Positions 24,201 to 32,185 of a DNA stretch of 64,000 bases are shown piece after piece. Below the pieces are notes generated by a model. It saw only the letters and a list, made by a program, of their open reading frames with translations, was not told the DNA's origin and did not search any database. The number at the start of each line of letters is the position of its first letter. Positions within the stretch are counted from its first letter, which is position 1. The DNA comes from Warburgia ugandensis (taxonomy: Eukaryota > Streptophyta > Magnoliopsida > Canellales > Canellaceae). Both the position numbers and the translations under genes were made by a program. The stretch is from positions 68,735,414 through 68,799,413 of the forward strand of contig CP141126.1 in the NCBI GenBank assembly GCA_035236585.1. The letters are read 5' to 3'.

Positions 24201-27081
24201 CTACTATTTCATGATTATAAGGCTTTGATATGTGATGCTTTAGGTGATGACTGGAAACCTGTTGCTTTTGCCATCTTCAGTCATTTTGAAGGCCTGAAAT
24301 AAGATGCTTATGTTTAGCAGATGGGTTGTAATTTTGGTGCATTGTGCATCATAGCGTGAACTAGGCTATATATGGTTTCCATCATCGAAAAGCATACTTT
24401 GCTTGTACTTTTGGTTGCTTATATTTTACACGTGCACAATATAGAACTCTTCTTAATCAGCAAAACTTATTACTTTTTGTCTAGGTTCAAGAAATAAGAG
24501 GATTGAGCCATTTTAAATTTACTAATTGTTGGTCAAATATTTTATTATAGTTAGATGATTTAGGGTATCATTTTGTGTTTGATCCTTTTGAATTCCATAT
24601 TCACGGCTGCTATCAAATCTATTTATTAACAGAAAGAATTGATTCTATAGATTTCTTAATAACAGACAGTTGCAATCAGATCTTGGATTTGAATAAAGTT
24701 TAGGATCAATCTTTATTGATTGACTCTCTCCATTTTGTTGTTGCTGGCAAATACCGCTGCATTGGCTTTGGATTGTCCAAATCATTCTTGCAAGAGACCC
24801 AGACCACTTTTTTTGTTGTTTCTGATCCTTTGATTAAAATATTTATTCTCGTCATAAAAGTTAGAAGGTTCATTATTGATGTGTTCTTACACACAGCTTT
24901 TGAGGACAAGGCTTGCTAGATACCTCGCCAATGGTACATTTTGGTGATTAACATAAGAAAGTAGTAATGCAGAGATTGTTGCCTTTTCTAGGGAAGCCAT
25001 TTAACAAAATGCATGTGAGATTTATTTGTGATTTGTCTAACCTCCTGCCTTTTTTTTATTGTTTAGGATGGAAAACCTACTGCTAATGCCTCTCTTGTGG
25101 GTGGTGAAACTGAAGCATTGCATAGACTCCAATCGTTTGCTGCAGAATTACGAGGCCAGCCAAACCATTCTACTCAAGATAATATTTACGGTGCAAATTT
25201 CTCCTGCAAAATCTCACCATGGTTAGCATTGGGGTGTCTCTCTCCAAGGTTTATGTTTGGCGAGCTAAAGAAATCTGCCAGCAGGTATTGATGATGATCT
25301 TGGTCATATTGATTGTTCAGTCATTGCCCTTCTGTAAACATCACAAGACCGACCTCATTGAGAAATAAATTTCTTCTGTAGAATGATTCCTTCTGCCCAA
25401 GCTTACAAAAATGGTGCTGGAAAATCTGATAATGGGCTAAACTGGTTGATGTATGAGTTGTTATGGAGGTATTTCTTCAGGTATGTAAATGATCTGTTCT
25501 GGTTACACAAAAATGAAAGATAGTGTTGGAAGGTGGTTAGCCTTTGCATACTGACGACTAGAGTTCCGCCTTTGTTTTTGAAGAATAAAAGGGCAGCCTT
25601 GGTGCACGAAGCTCCCGCCTATGCGGGATCTAGGGAAGGGGTGAACCACAAGGGCCTATAGTAGGCAACCTTACCTTGCATTTTGCAAGAGGCTGATTCC
25701 ACGCCTTGAACCCGTGACCTCAAGGTCACATGATAATAACTTTTACCGTTGCGCTAAGGCTCCCCTTCACCTTTGTTTTTGAAGAATAAATGGTATTTTG
25801 TGAGTACATGATGTCAACTTGACTTATTCGAACTTATTCGAAGCCACAGTTTAGTACTGGAGTGCTTTTTGTTTGACTTACTTTGTGGGGTTGTTGATGT
25901 TTTGCCAATACAAACTTAGATGGAAATTAAGTACTTCTCTCAAAAGAAGAAAAAATGTGCAAAACGGAATTTCTCAAAATATATTTACCAGGGACTGACG
26001 ACTAGTCCATTGTTCGTTTAAGTCCATTAAACTGCCATTATCTGAACCTTTATCCATTATTTCATTTAAGTCCACCAGTAACTCAAGTGCATCTATGTTA
26101 TTTGATAGTCGCAGGTAGTGGAAGGTCTGCATAGATGTGTTAAAACAACATGCTCATGTCATCAGACTTAGCAGTTCCATGGTTATTTGTCTGGTATATG
26201 TTGGTGGGGGTTGTTCAATTTGTATGCAATCCAATTTACTCAATGATATTAATGTGAATGGCAACCTTGGCTCAACAGTAGAGTTGTCGTCATGTGATCT
26301 AGAGGTCAAGGGTTTGAGGTGGGAAAACAGCCTTTAGTAAAAATGTTAGGTAAGGTTGCGTACTATAGACTCTTTATGGTCTGCCCCTTTCCTAGACTCC
26401 CCATTACGCAGGAGCTTCATGCGCTAGCCTGTTCTTTTACTTAATGATATTAATAAAAAAAGGGCAGCCCACTGCACTCCCGCATACGCAGAGTCATTCG
26501 GTAAGGGGCGGACCCCAAGGTTCCATACTTCAAGATATTAATGTTCTTCTGAAATGTAAGGACGAGAAGTTACTAATTGTGAGGATTTACATGAAAGAAA
26601 TTCCAAATTGAAGCCCACGAATCTAACATAATGGTTGGATGTGGACTGTAAATGCATACGTTATGTGCATCTTTTAACAAACTTTTCACATTTTGTACCA
26701 AAAAAAATAAATAAATAAAATTCACTGCAGCTATATCATTACCCTACTTATGATTCATCATTTTTTAGTTCTCATTTGTCTCGTTCGTTGGTCCCAAAAC
26801 ATCTTTCCTGTATTTGTGGCTTGTCCTTCTACATTTTAATAATGCAGTTTGTGACTGGCAAGGCATCCAATCCCTTTGTGGTGCTAACATTTTCAATTTT
26901 GTGTATCGATGGCACCTTCTAGCAATGTGCTAGCTCTGTTAAGATTTGTCTATGCTTTGTCGAACGCTTTAGCTCACATTTCCTGTGTTCGGGTTTCAGA
27001 TTCATTACCAAGAGATACAGCTCTACTAAGAAGAAACTTAATGGGGTTCCAGTGACCGCTCGCACAGGTGCTCTTGCTTGA
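11195..27081 (+). CDS. PHR2: PHR2, photolyase/blue-light receptor 2 (four coding exons)
   Basis: Member of the DNA photolyase/cryptochrome family, closest to Arabidopsis PHR2. Exons are 11195-12206, 25067-25284, 25382-25480 and 27000-27081; each intron starts GT and ends AG, with phases 0, 2 and 2. If one surplus C in the 18-C run at 11470-11487 is discounted, the product is 469 residues (Arabidopsis: about 447). Residues 1-100 are Ser/Thr/Pro-rich, like a plastid transit peptide. The photolyase N-terminal alpha/beta domain starts near residue 136 ([13 protein letters not shown]), and [18 protein letters not shown] follows. Exon 2 holds [15 protein letters not shown] of the FAD-binding domain. 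As in Arabidopsis PHR2, the C-terminus is short, so most of the usual FAD-binding region is absent. The start at 11195 (CACCATGGA context, product MDSCN) agrees with the Arabidopsis start MDSSN. Exon 3 encodes WRYFF where the family has WRDFF. Its biochemical role in plants is unsettled: light-driven DNA repair or blue-light sensing are inferences from the family. Confidence 0.93.
11470..11487 (+). repeat. Coding homopolymer of 18 C at the frame junction in PHR2
   Basis: A perfect run of 18 C encodes prolines. The upstream frame hits TAA at 11501-11503. Seventeen or twenty C would join the two coding halves. Either the assembly miscounted the run, or the locus varies in length, or this allele is frameshifted. 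Confidence 0.95.
13188..15898 (-). mobile_element. RTE-clade LINE, decayed
   Basis: Minus-strand order: endonuclease, then reverse transcriptase, then the RTE C-terminal tail. The endonuclease runs 15895 to about 15249. It includes [15 protein letters not shown] at the start, then [29 protein letters not shown] and [24 protein letters not shown]-terminal code is at 14672-14310 ([18 protein letters not shown], with Asn for the usual Asp). The RT core is at 14154-13921 ([18 protein letters not shown], then [10 protein letters not shown] where the active site should read FADDIVLID). The tail is at 13560-13336 (MRILRWM and [11 protein letters not shown]). The 3' end is a short (GAT)n repeat, seen on the plus strand as ATCATCATCATCATC at 13187-13201, which is typical of RTE elements. 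Stops and the ruined catalytic motif show it is inactive. Confidence 0.88.
15956..16155. repeat. Three tandem ~68-bp units at the 5' end of the RTE LINE
   Basis: Units start at about 15956, 16025 and 16093. Each begins TGCCCA, followed by TTTTCATTG or a close variant, then a GGG(A/T)TC(T/C)GA(T/C)(A/G)TAGC core and a CTAGC or CTGGC end. They lie immediately upstream of the LINE endonuclease code on its strand, so they probably belong to the element's 5' UTR and may act as its promoter; that role is inferred. Confidence 0.8.
16222..16304. repeat. Short foldback (inverted repeat)
   Basis: Arms at 16222-16253 and 16276-16304 are inverted copies (core CTTACTTACAAA / TTTGTAAGTAAG, continuing outwards to GATTT(T)CATTAT), with a 22-base loop. 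It could be a MITE-like remnant or simply a hairpin in the intron. No target duplication was identified. Confidence 0.7.
16305..20080. other. Intronic sequence without recognised features
   Basis: Both strands hold only short open frames (up to about 116 codons) with no family match I recognise. Composition is more balanced than the flanking A/T-rich DNA, which suggests an old decayed element, possibly an LTR retrotransposon, but no RT, integrase or LTR pair was found. Confidence 0.4.
20099..20268 (+). mobile_element. Au SINE copy
   Basis: tRNA-related head GGGGAGCCTTGGTGCAATGG, B-box-like GGTCAAGGGTTGGAGG, body with GGAAACAGCCTCTTGCAATG, truncated tail. Flanked by a perfect 18-bp target duplication at 20081-20098 and 20269-20286 (begins TTTGTAGAGGG). 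Confidence 0.93.
20617..20795 (+). mobile_element. Au SINE copy
   Basis: One of the best preserved copies here: head GGGGAGCCTTGGCACAACGG, B-box-like GGTTCAAGGC, 3' end GGGCTGCCC and a T run. Flanked by a perfect 18-bp target duplication at 20599-20616 and 20796-20813 (T-rich, containing TTATTTTC). The short T tail merges with the duplication. Confidence 0.93.
21380..21399. repeat. (AC)n microsatellite
   Basis: About ten AC units within PHR2 intron 1. No gene in the surrounding 20814-22649; a T run lies at about 21740. Confidence 0.9.
22650..23890. mobile_element. Pack-MULE-like element with long terminal inverted repeats
   Basis: The left arm (about 22728-22910) and right arm (about 23690-23865) are inverted copies: both contain CCATTATTTTATAAGT, TTAAATTCTGATATG and TTTTTTCAAAGGGCAGGA in matching order when one is reverse-complemented. 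The left arm starts GGGAAAATTTCACTTTAC at 22650, a familiar start of plant MULE terminal repeats. The outer ~75 bases of the right arm are missing or diverged, and no 9-bp target duplication was found. The interior encodes no transposase; it carries a fragment of an LRR gene. Long inverted repeats plus a captured host-gene piece is the Pack-MULE pattern. Confidence 0.75.
22925..23330 (-). pseudogene. Captured leucine-rich-repeat gene fragment
   Basis: The minus strand reads [19 protein letters not shown], then after a one-base frame change [20 protein letters not shown], then [19 protein letters not shown], then after further breaks [13 protein letters not shown] and FPANLVEIS. These match consecutive ~24-residue plant LRRs of the receptor-like kinase or receptor-like protein type (pattern LxxLxLSxNxLxGxIP). 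No kinase, signal peptide or membrane segment is present. At least two frameshifts and a stop show that it is not a working gene. It lies wholly between the inverted repeats of the MULE-like element. Confidence 0.8.
25067..25284 (+). CDS. PHR2: PHR2 exon 2
   Basis: Starts [20 protein letters not shown] after acceptor TTTAG and ends in phase 2 at AG|GTATTG. It covers residues 338-409 and contains [20 protein letters not shown], the start of the photolyase FAD-binding domain, well conserved with Arabidopsis PHR2. Confidence 0.95.
25382..25480 (+). CDS. PHR2: PHR2 exon 3
   Basis: Acceptor TCTGTAG, donor AG|GTATGT; the split codon from exon 2 gives Arg. It encodes [13 protein letters not shown] and [14 protein letters not shown]. 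The codon at 25470-25472 is TAT (Tyr, residue 440) where Arabidopsis PHR2 and the wider family have Asp. The 97-bp intron 2 (25285-25381) is the only short one. Confidence 0.95.
25590..25769 (-). mobile_element. Au SINE copy with 21-bp target duplication
   Basis: Full-length copy in reverse orientation in PHR2 intron 3: plus strand starts AAGGGCAGCC and ends AAGGCTCCCC. A perfect 21-bp target duplication lies at 25569-25589 and 25770-25790 (contains TTTGTTTTTGAAGAATAAA). The intact duplication and well-kept promoter boxes point to a fairly recent insertion. Confidence 0.96.
26254..26435 (+). mobile_element. Au SINE copy
   Basis: Diverged near full-length copy (head GGCAACCTTGGCTCAACAG) in PHR2 intron 3. 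Flanked by a 19-bp target duplication with one mismatch at 26235-26253 and 26436-26454. Confidence 0.9.
26455..26532 (-). mobile_element. Au SINE, 5'-truncated copy
   Basis: Matches the 3' part of the SINE in reverse orientation (GGGCAGCCC near the start, GGGGCGGACC in the middle). AGATATTAAT at 26533-26542 repeats the TGATATTAAT at 26445-26454 apart from one base, consistent with a short target duplication shared with the neighbouring SINE's right flank, i.e. insertion next to the older copy. Confidence 0.8.
27000..27081 (+). CDS. PHR2: PHR2 exon 4 and stop
   Basis: Acceptor GGTTTCAG at 26992-26999. It encodes [19 protein letters not shown] and ends RTGALA followed by TGA at 27079-27081. 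Arabidopsis PHR2 ends in the same way (CTGAFA), so the short C-terminus is the family's normal end and not a truncation here. Confidence 0.94.
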
Positions 27082-28086
27082 CTTATGGAATGGAAATAAA
27101 GTAAAAGCCCTTTCAGGAGCCAAATTAGGTTGTTCTTTTTCATCTGTTTGTGAATTTTAGGTTGGCCATTGATGTTGGCTTACGCTCTTGGTGATTCTGA
27201 GAGAGCCTCAGTCCCTATTGTACAAAAAAGAGTACGAGTTCCGTTAGTAGTCGCCCATTTTGGCCGAGAACAATGAAATATGTATTCTTATCCGAACAGA
27301 ATGACAGAACTTATTGAAAGAATTCATTTAGTGAATTTCAAGAGATTTTGTCGCCATCTCTATTGCTATCCTTCATCTTTTTCTTTATTCAAGGACATGC
27401 ATCTGATTCAAACCAACAAAAGTACACAGACATACACAAAGGTGCACTGACAATTAATATCTGAAGGGTTTCGTTCTTACGGTTCCTTGCTTCCCGATCT
27501 GCTGTGATTTTTATCAGCAGATCTGTTATTCAGAAATACTTCTAAAACCTTTTGAAAGTCTAGAGGTCAATGTGTAGAAAGAGAAATAGAAAGGCAGAGC
27601 AAAGGTGGACTAAAAAAGAAACAGGACAACCTCGCATTTCGATAGCCAACCGCGTAAAATTTTTTCACAGCCACCAAATGGTGGCTAAAATCATTCAATT
27701 AAGGTCTTCTTTGAGGCTCAGCCCACCGGTTGAAACCCAATTAAGATTGTGAGTACCAGGAGATAGTAATATGAGAAATGCAAGTAAGCCTCATCTCTTG
27801 AGTTTTCTCGTTGAGCCAAACTGATTCATGTAATCTGCAATGCATTAGCTGGCCTGAAGTCCCATGACTCTCATCTAAAGGAGCGGCTCAGAAACTCATG
27901 TTTGGCATTTTGACGTTGTAAACTTGACCGTGTATTGTATTTTTCGGCGGTTTTGTACTACTCCATAAGACCTGAGAGTTTTGGGACTTAATGGCATCTG
28001 GTGAAACAAATTAGATAAACTGTTTGGATCATTAATAAAAATCAAACAATGGTGCCAACCTGCACTTTTTAGAATCTCTCTCTCTC
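27082..28086 (+). other. 3' flank of PHR2
   Basis: An AATAAA lies at 27095-27100, very close to the stop; later A-rich candidates near 27270 could also serve. Nothing else is recognised; the short open frames at 27570-27752 and 27896-28090 have no family match. Confidence 0.4.
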
Positions 28087-28826
28087 TCAATTAAAATGCT
28101 TAACATAAATAACTGCAACTTTACATAATACATGTTGTAAGAAAAGGAAAAAAAAGTTGAAAAAAGGCAAAAAGAGGCCATTTAGTAATAATTGACTAGG
28201 AAATCCTCTGCAATACGATTTTCCCTGTGCTTTTGTAAGTAAGAAATCTCTAATGAGCTCCGGAGGATGCTCAAACCAGATCTCCGTCATTTGCTTAGAT
28301 GATGCCCATGTAGCAAATTCATTAGCCATTGTATTCGCTTGCCTAAATACATGCAAAATGGAGACATCTACAATCTCTATATATGCTTTATAATCTGCAG
28401 CAAAAAAGGAAGAATCCTCCAGCTAGACTAGTTCAATAGAGGATTCTGAACTGCATTTATCACGATCCGTGAATCACCCAAGATATGCATATTGGTCACT
28501 CTAAGCTTTGATGCAATTCTAAGACCATAAAGTAATCCCATCCCTCTATTTCATTATTTGAAGCCGAAGTCAAATGAAAAGGAAAGCTAGCCATACATTT
28601 TCCTAAGGAGTCTCAGATAACACCACCACTTCCTGCTTTTCTCTGATTCTCCAAGGCTGAGCTGTCAAAAGGTACTTGGATCGAGCCTTAAGGAGAGGGA
28701 TGCCAAGAAATAAAACGAGAGAATGCCTAGAAGTCTCATGTTCTTTTGTTCCCATGCTTGAAGAGTACCCAGTTAAGATTCATAATAGAGAGATCAAGAT
28801 GGAAATTGATCGCAATATTCAATGAT
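28087..28826 (-). pseudogene. LINE RNase H domain remnant
   Basis: The minus strand from about 28690 reads a degenerate RNase H domain: ENQRKAGSGGVI at its start, GLRIASKLRVTNMHILGDSR in the middle (the Asp-Ser catalytic region), and VFRQANTMANEFATWAS at the C-terminus, in the 89-residue open frame 28356-28087. This is the C-terminal part of a plant L1-type LINE. It is separate from the next element because it contains its own complete RNase H order. Confidence 0.75.
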
Positions 28827-30990
28827 TTTTTTTTTTCTTTTTTGAGAATAAGGTAATTTCTCATTAGAAGAAACTAAGGTCCAAGTTGGATCCTAAAAGA
28901 TAAGGAAGGTACCAAGTTGGGGAATACACAAACCATTAGCTCATGACAATGAGAAAAGCAACTGGATTACAATGAGAATCTCTCTTTAAACCTCTGCGAC
29001 TACTAAGATTTGTAATGGCCGTTCGGTTAACACCTTAAAATTGTTGTTGCACTTTCATTGGCACTCCTGGGAACACTGCTTGGGCGTTATTCTTGTTCCT
29101 TGAATATTCTTGGTGATTTTCCCAACACATTCCCAATCACCAAGTGACTTTCATCATGGTTTTAAGTCAAGCAATTAAGCCTTAGGAATCTCCTTTTCGA
29201 GGTTCTCTTCCGTCGAAGTATATCAAATTTTGCCGAAAACACCTAAGCCTCCTCTGATCTTACCTTTCCAAGTCGCACCAAAAATTGTGCAAACATTTCA
29301 CCGTTTTCATTTCTAATAATCCCATCAAATCTTGTGGGTCCCGGTTTACCAATGAAGATCATCCATGTTGCATTCAAAAATTCATCTAATGGGAGCCTCC
29401 CATCTAAATTTAGTTTGCGACTTCGTTCGACTATGGTTATCACTGTTGGCCAAATCCTCTTGGTTTTTGCACTCGAGTACTTGCGAAAGGCCCTTGTTCT
29501 TGATGCCCAAAACATCGCAACATCCGAGATTCTTGACTTAGCGATTCAACCTGCAAACTGTTGCGAAGAAAGTTTTCGCATAGGAGTGGTTTTACTTGGT
29601 TTAATGTTGAGTGACCATTGTGTCAACAGCTCAATAATCATTTTTGGCATCACCTACTCAACTTCAAATTTAGCACACAAGAACCACTACACATCTTACA
29701 TTATTTTGCGATCGAAGAAGGTGTGATTCATCGATTTAATTATTTAGCAACAAAGTGGGCATCTATCCTTCGGCATAAGGTTATCCGTAGTAAGTGGTTC
29801 GTAGTACACAAGTAGAGGCGAGAAGGCAGCTATCTCTGGAGGTGCATTGGTATGCCAAAGTTTCAAGATAAGCAAGATCCTAATTCACATTATTGGGGGA
29901 AGAGTATGTAGAAACTCAAGACGACTTCATCGTTCTTGTGTGATGCATTGTAAAAGCAGTCGAATTGTTACCCTGGTGGGACTTCAATCCAATGGTCGAC
30001 CAAAAGAAGACCTTGTCACCTTTTTGAACTTGGTAGCAAACTTCTTCTTGAAATCCTTGCTTGAGTTTATTAATGTATCGCCACGCGAATACTCTAGGTT
30101 CTGGTTCTATCACTGGGTTCCCATCTATTGGATGAAATACCATATTTTTTATTCAATAACATGCCTCCAAAGTCTTGTCGGTTCCTTCCCAAAAAGCCAT
30201 AAGCACTTGATAATCATTGCCTCGTTCATGATTCTTAAGTTTTTTATTCCAAGCCCAGCAAGGTTCTTTGGGAGGCTCACACCCGCCCATCTTGCTAGTG
30301 ATAGTGTCTTTCTTCTTGCCAGTCATTCCTTAGGAATCTTTTGCAATTGACTCCATGGTTTGCTTAACACTCAATAGGACATTTGAAAGTGAAGAAAAAG
30401 TACGTGGGCAGGCTAGAGAGTACCTTATAGATGAGGGTGATCCTTCGGATAAGTGAAAGGAGGCATCTCTTCCATGACGCTAATCTTCTATACATTCTAG
30501 TAATGATTGGATCTACACCTTTCTGAGGCTACTAATGCAAAGAGGGAACCCAAGATATATCATCGGCAAGTACTCAACCGAGCAACTCAAATGCTCTGCT
30601 AATTCTTGAATCACTGTTGAATTAATGTTGACACATAATTCGTAGATTTAGCTACGTTGAGCCATTGTTTAAGGAATCATTTCAAATCCCTTAATGACTG
30701 CCTTTACGGTAAACAACTTCGTTCCCCTCGATACCGAAAATAATCAAAATGTCCTGAGTTTATTGGAGATGTGACACTCTGAAGTTTGATTTATCGATGC
30801 TAACTCCTTTTAGCATCTTGCTTTTTTCATGAGCTTACCAAACACCTCGACCACAAGGGAAAGGGAAGTGGAGAGAGGGCACTTGTGTTAATCCCCTCAA
30901 ATTTGAAAAGAAGTCTTTCAGGTTGCCAGTGAGCATCATTGAGAAATGAGCTAATGAGACATATTTGCAAATCCACAATCTCCAACAGCT
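28827..30990 (-). mobile_element. Second L1-type LINE, decayed
   Basis: On the minus strand, RT-like code at about 30900-30400 (traces of LTQ..PLSPF and LGFPL) is followed by the reverse-transcriptase zinc-binding region at 30350-29916 (FAWRYINKLKQGFQEEV, VQKGDKVFFW). The start of an RNase H domain follows at 29515-29243 (GKPGPTRFDGIIRNENGEMF), then non-coding sequence and an oligo(A) tail. The tail shows as the T run at about 28825-28843 on the plus strand. It appears to have landed in or beside the RNase H remnant at 28087-28826. The 5' end is truncated near 30990; no target duplication was recognised. Confidence 0.7.
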
Positions 30991-31515
30991 ACCAAACTTC
31001 ATCCTTTGGAGCATATATTCATGGAAACATCAATCAAAAGTGAGCCCCTTTCATGGACTTCTTTTATAGTTGGCTTAGCATATAAAGTGTTGGCTTCTCT
31101 TCTCATTACTTTTTCTCTTATAGTTCTACTCAAAGTCCCAAATCACGAGGAGACTAAAAGGGACTCTTACCAGAATCAAGGCCAACATAAGTTGCCACCT
31201 TGACTCTCTCTAATCTATTCCTATCTCTTTTCTATTCATATACTTAAGTACAACACATACAAATTGGGGCCAACTTTGGTTACCTTTTCTCTCTACATTC
31301 CCTCTGTCTCTATATTTGAGAACGTCCTAAAAGGGGAGCTCCTTTCTAGTCCCTTGCTTCCTAAAGTCAAGGGCAAGAAAGGTTGTTACCTTAACTCTAC
31401 CTCTCTCTCTTTCCTATGTCTCCCTAAAGCCTTAGTCTCCCCTGTATTTTAGTGCAACAAAGAGGATGGCCCTTTAGAGACCCATTTATCATCTGTTCCC
31501 TCCAAAAGTAAAGGC

Positions 31516-31655
31516 ACGGTCTAAGTGGGTACACCTGTTGGTGTAGCCAATCCACTCTTTAAATTTATTTCTGTCTCTCATGTTCTCTCTCTTCCCCCAC
31601 ATTTTTTTCTCCCAGTTACTAGAGCAACATCATAGTGTGATGACCTTGGTGTAGC

Positions 31656-31691
<36 letters not shown>

Positions 31692-32096
31692 GTTTTTCTT
31701 CTCGTGGTTGGACAGCAACACCAAGGTGGGTCCACCTCTTGGTGTAGCCAACTCACTCTTTACCTTTCTTTCTCTCTTTCTTCACATTCACTCTCCCTCC
31801 CTCAACATTTTTCCTATCCTACTTTCTCAAACAACACCAAGGTAGGACCTATCTTGCTGTAGCTACTATCTCTCGCTTTCTTTATATGTCTTTCCTCTTT
31901 TTGTTCTCTTAATTTCAATGCTAACACCAAGGTGGGTCCATCTCTTGGTGTAGCCAAACCATTCTTTCCTTTTCTTTATCTCTATTCCTTCACTTTCTCT
32001 TTCTTCTTGCATTCTCTTTCCCTTCACACTTTTTTGCTCCTAGTTCCCAAAGAACCCACCTTGGTTTAGTTCCCAAAGAACCCACCTTGGTGTAGC

Positions 32097-32100
<4 letters not shown>
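31516..32100. repeat. Diverged tandem array with a near-palindromic core
   Basis: Five to six units, spaced about 90-150 bp, at about 31516, 31627, 31718, 31827, 31921 and 32065. The best units read AACACCAAGGTGGGTCCA, then (C/T)CTCTTGGTGTAGCCAA, a near-palindrome, followed by a long C/T-rich spacer. Two spacers have expanded into pure CT microsatellites. No protein is encoded. Confidence 0.75.
31660..31688. repeat. (CT)n microsatellite
   Basis: Uninterrupted CT run directly after a GTGTAGCTAAT array unit. Confidence 0.95.

Positions 32101-32183
<83 letters not shown>
32101..32183. repeat. (CT)n microsatellite, about 41 units
   Basis: Long uninterrupted CT run, again directly after GTGTAGCTAAT, the same junction as the shorter run at 31660. 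Confidence 0.97.

Positions 32184-32185
<2 letters not shown>

Larger units (their letters stand above)
12207..25066 (+). other. PHR2 intron 1, 12.9 kb
   Basis: Starts GTTATT after CAG and ends TTGTTTAG before GATGGA; both junctions are phase 0. It contains an RTE LINE, its 5' tandem repeat, a foldback, two Au SINEs, an (AC)n microsatellite and a Pack-MULE-like element. The unannotated parts (12207-13187, 16305-20080, 20287-20598, 20814-22649, 23890-25066) show no host exon and no TE domain I could name. Arabidopsis PHR2 is a compact gene by comparison, so most of this length is insertion. Confidence 0.85.

Noticed and set aside
31516..32100. Spaced repeats as a CRISPR array
   Set aside because: Eukaryotic context, spacing irregular (90-150 bp), spacers low-complexity, no cas genes.
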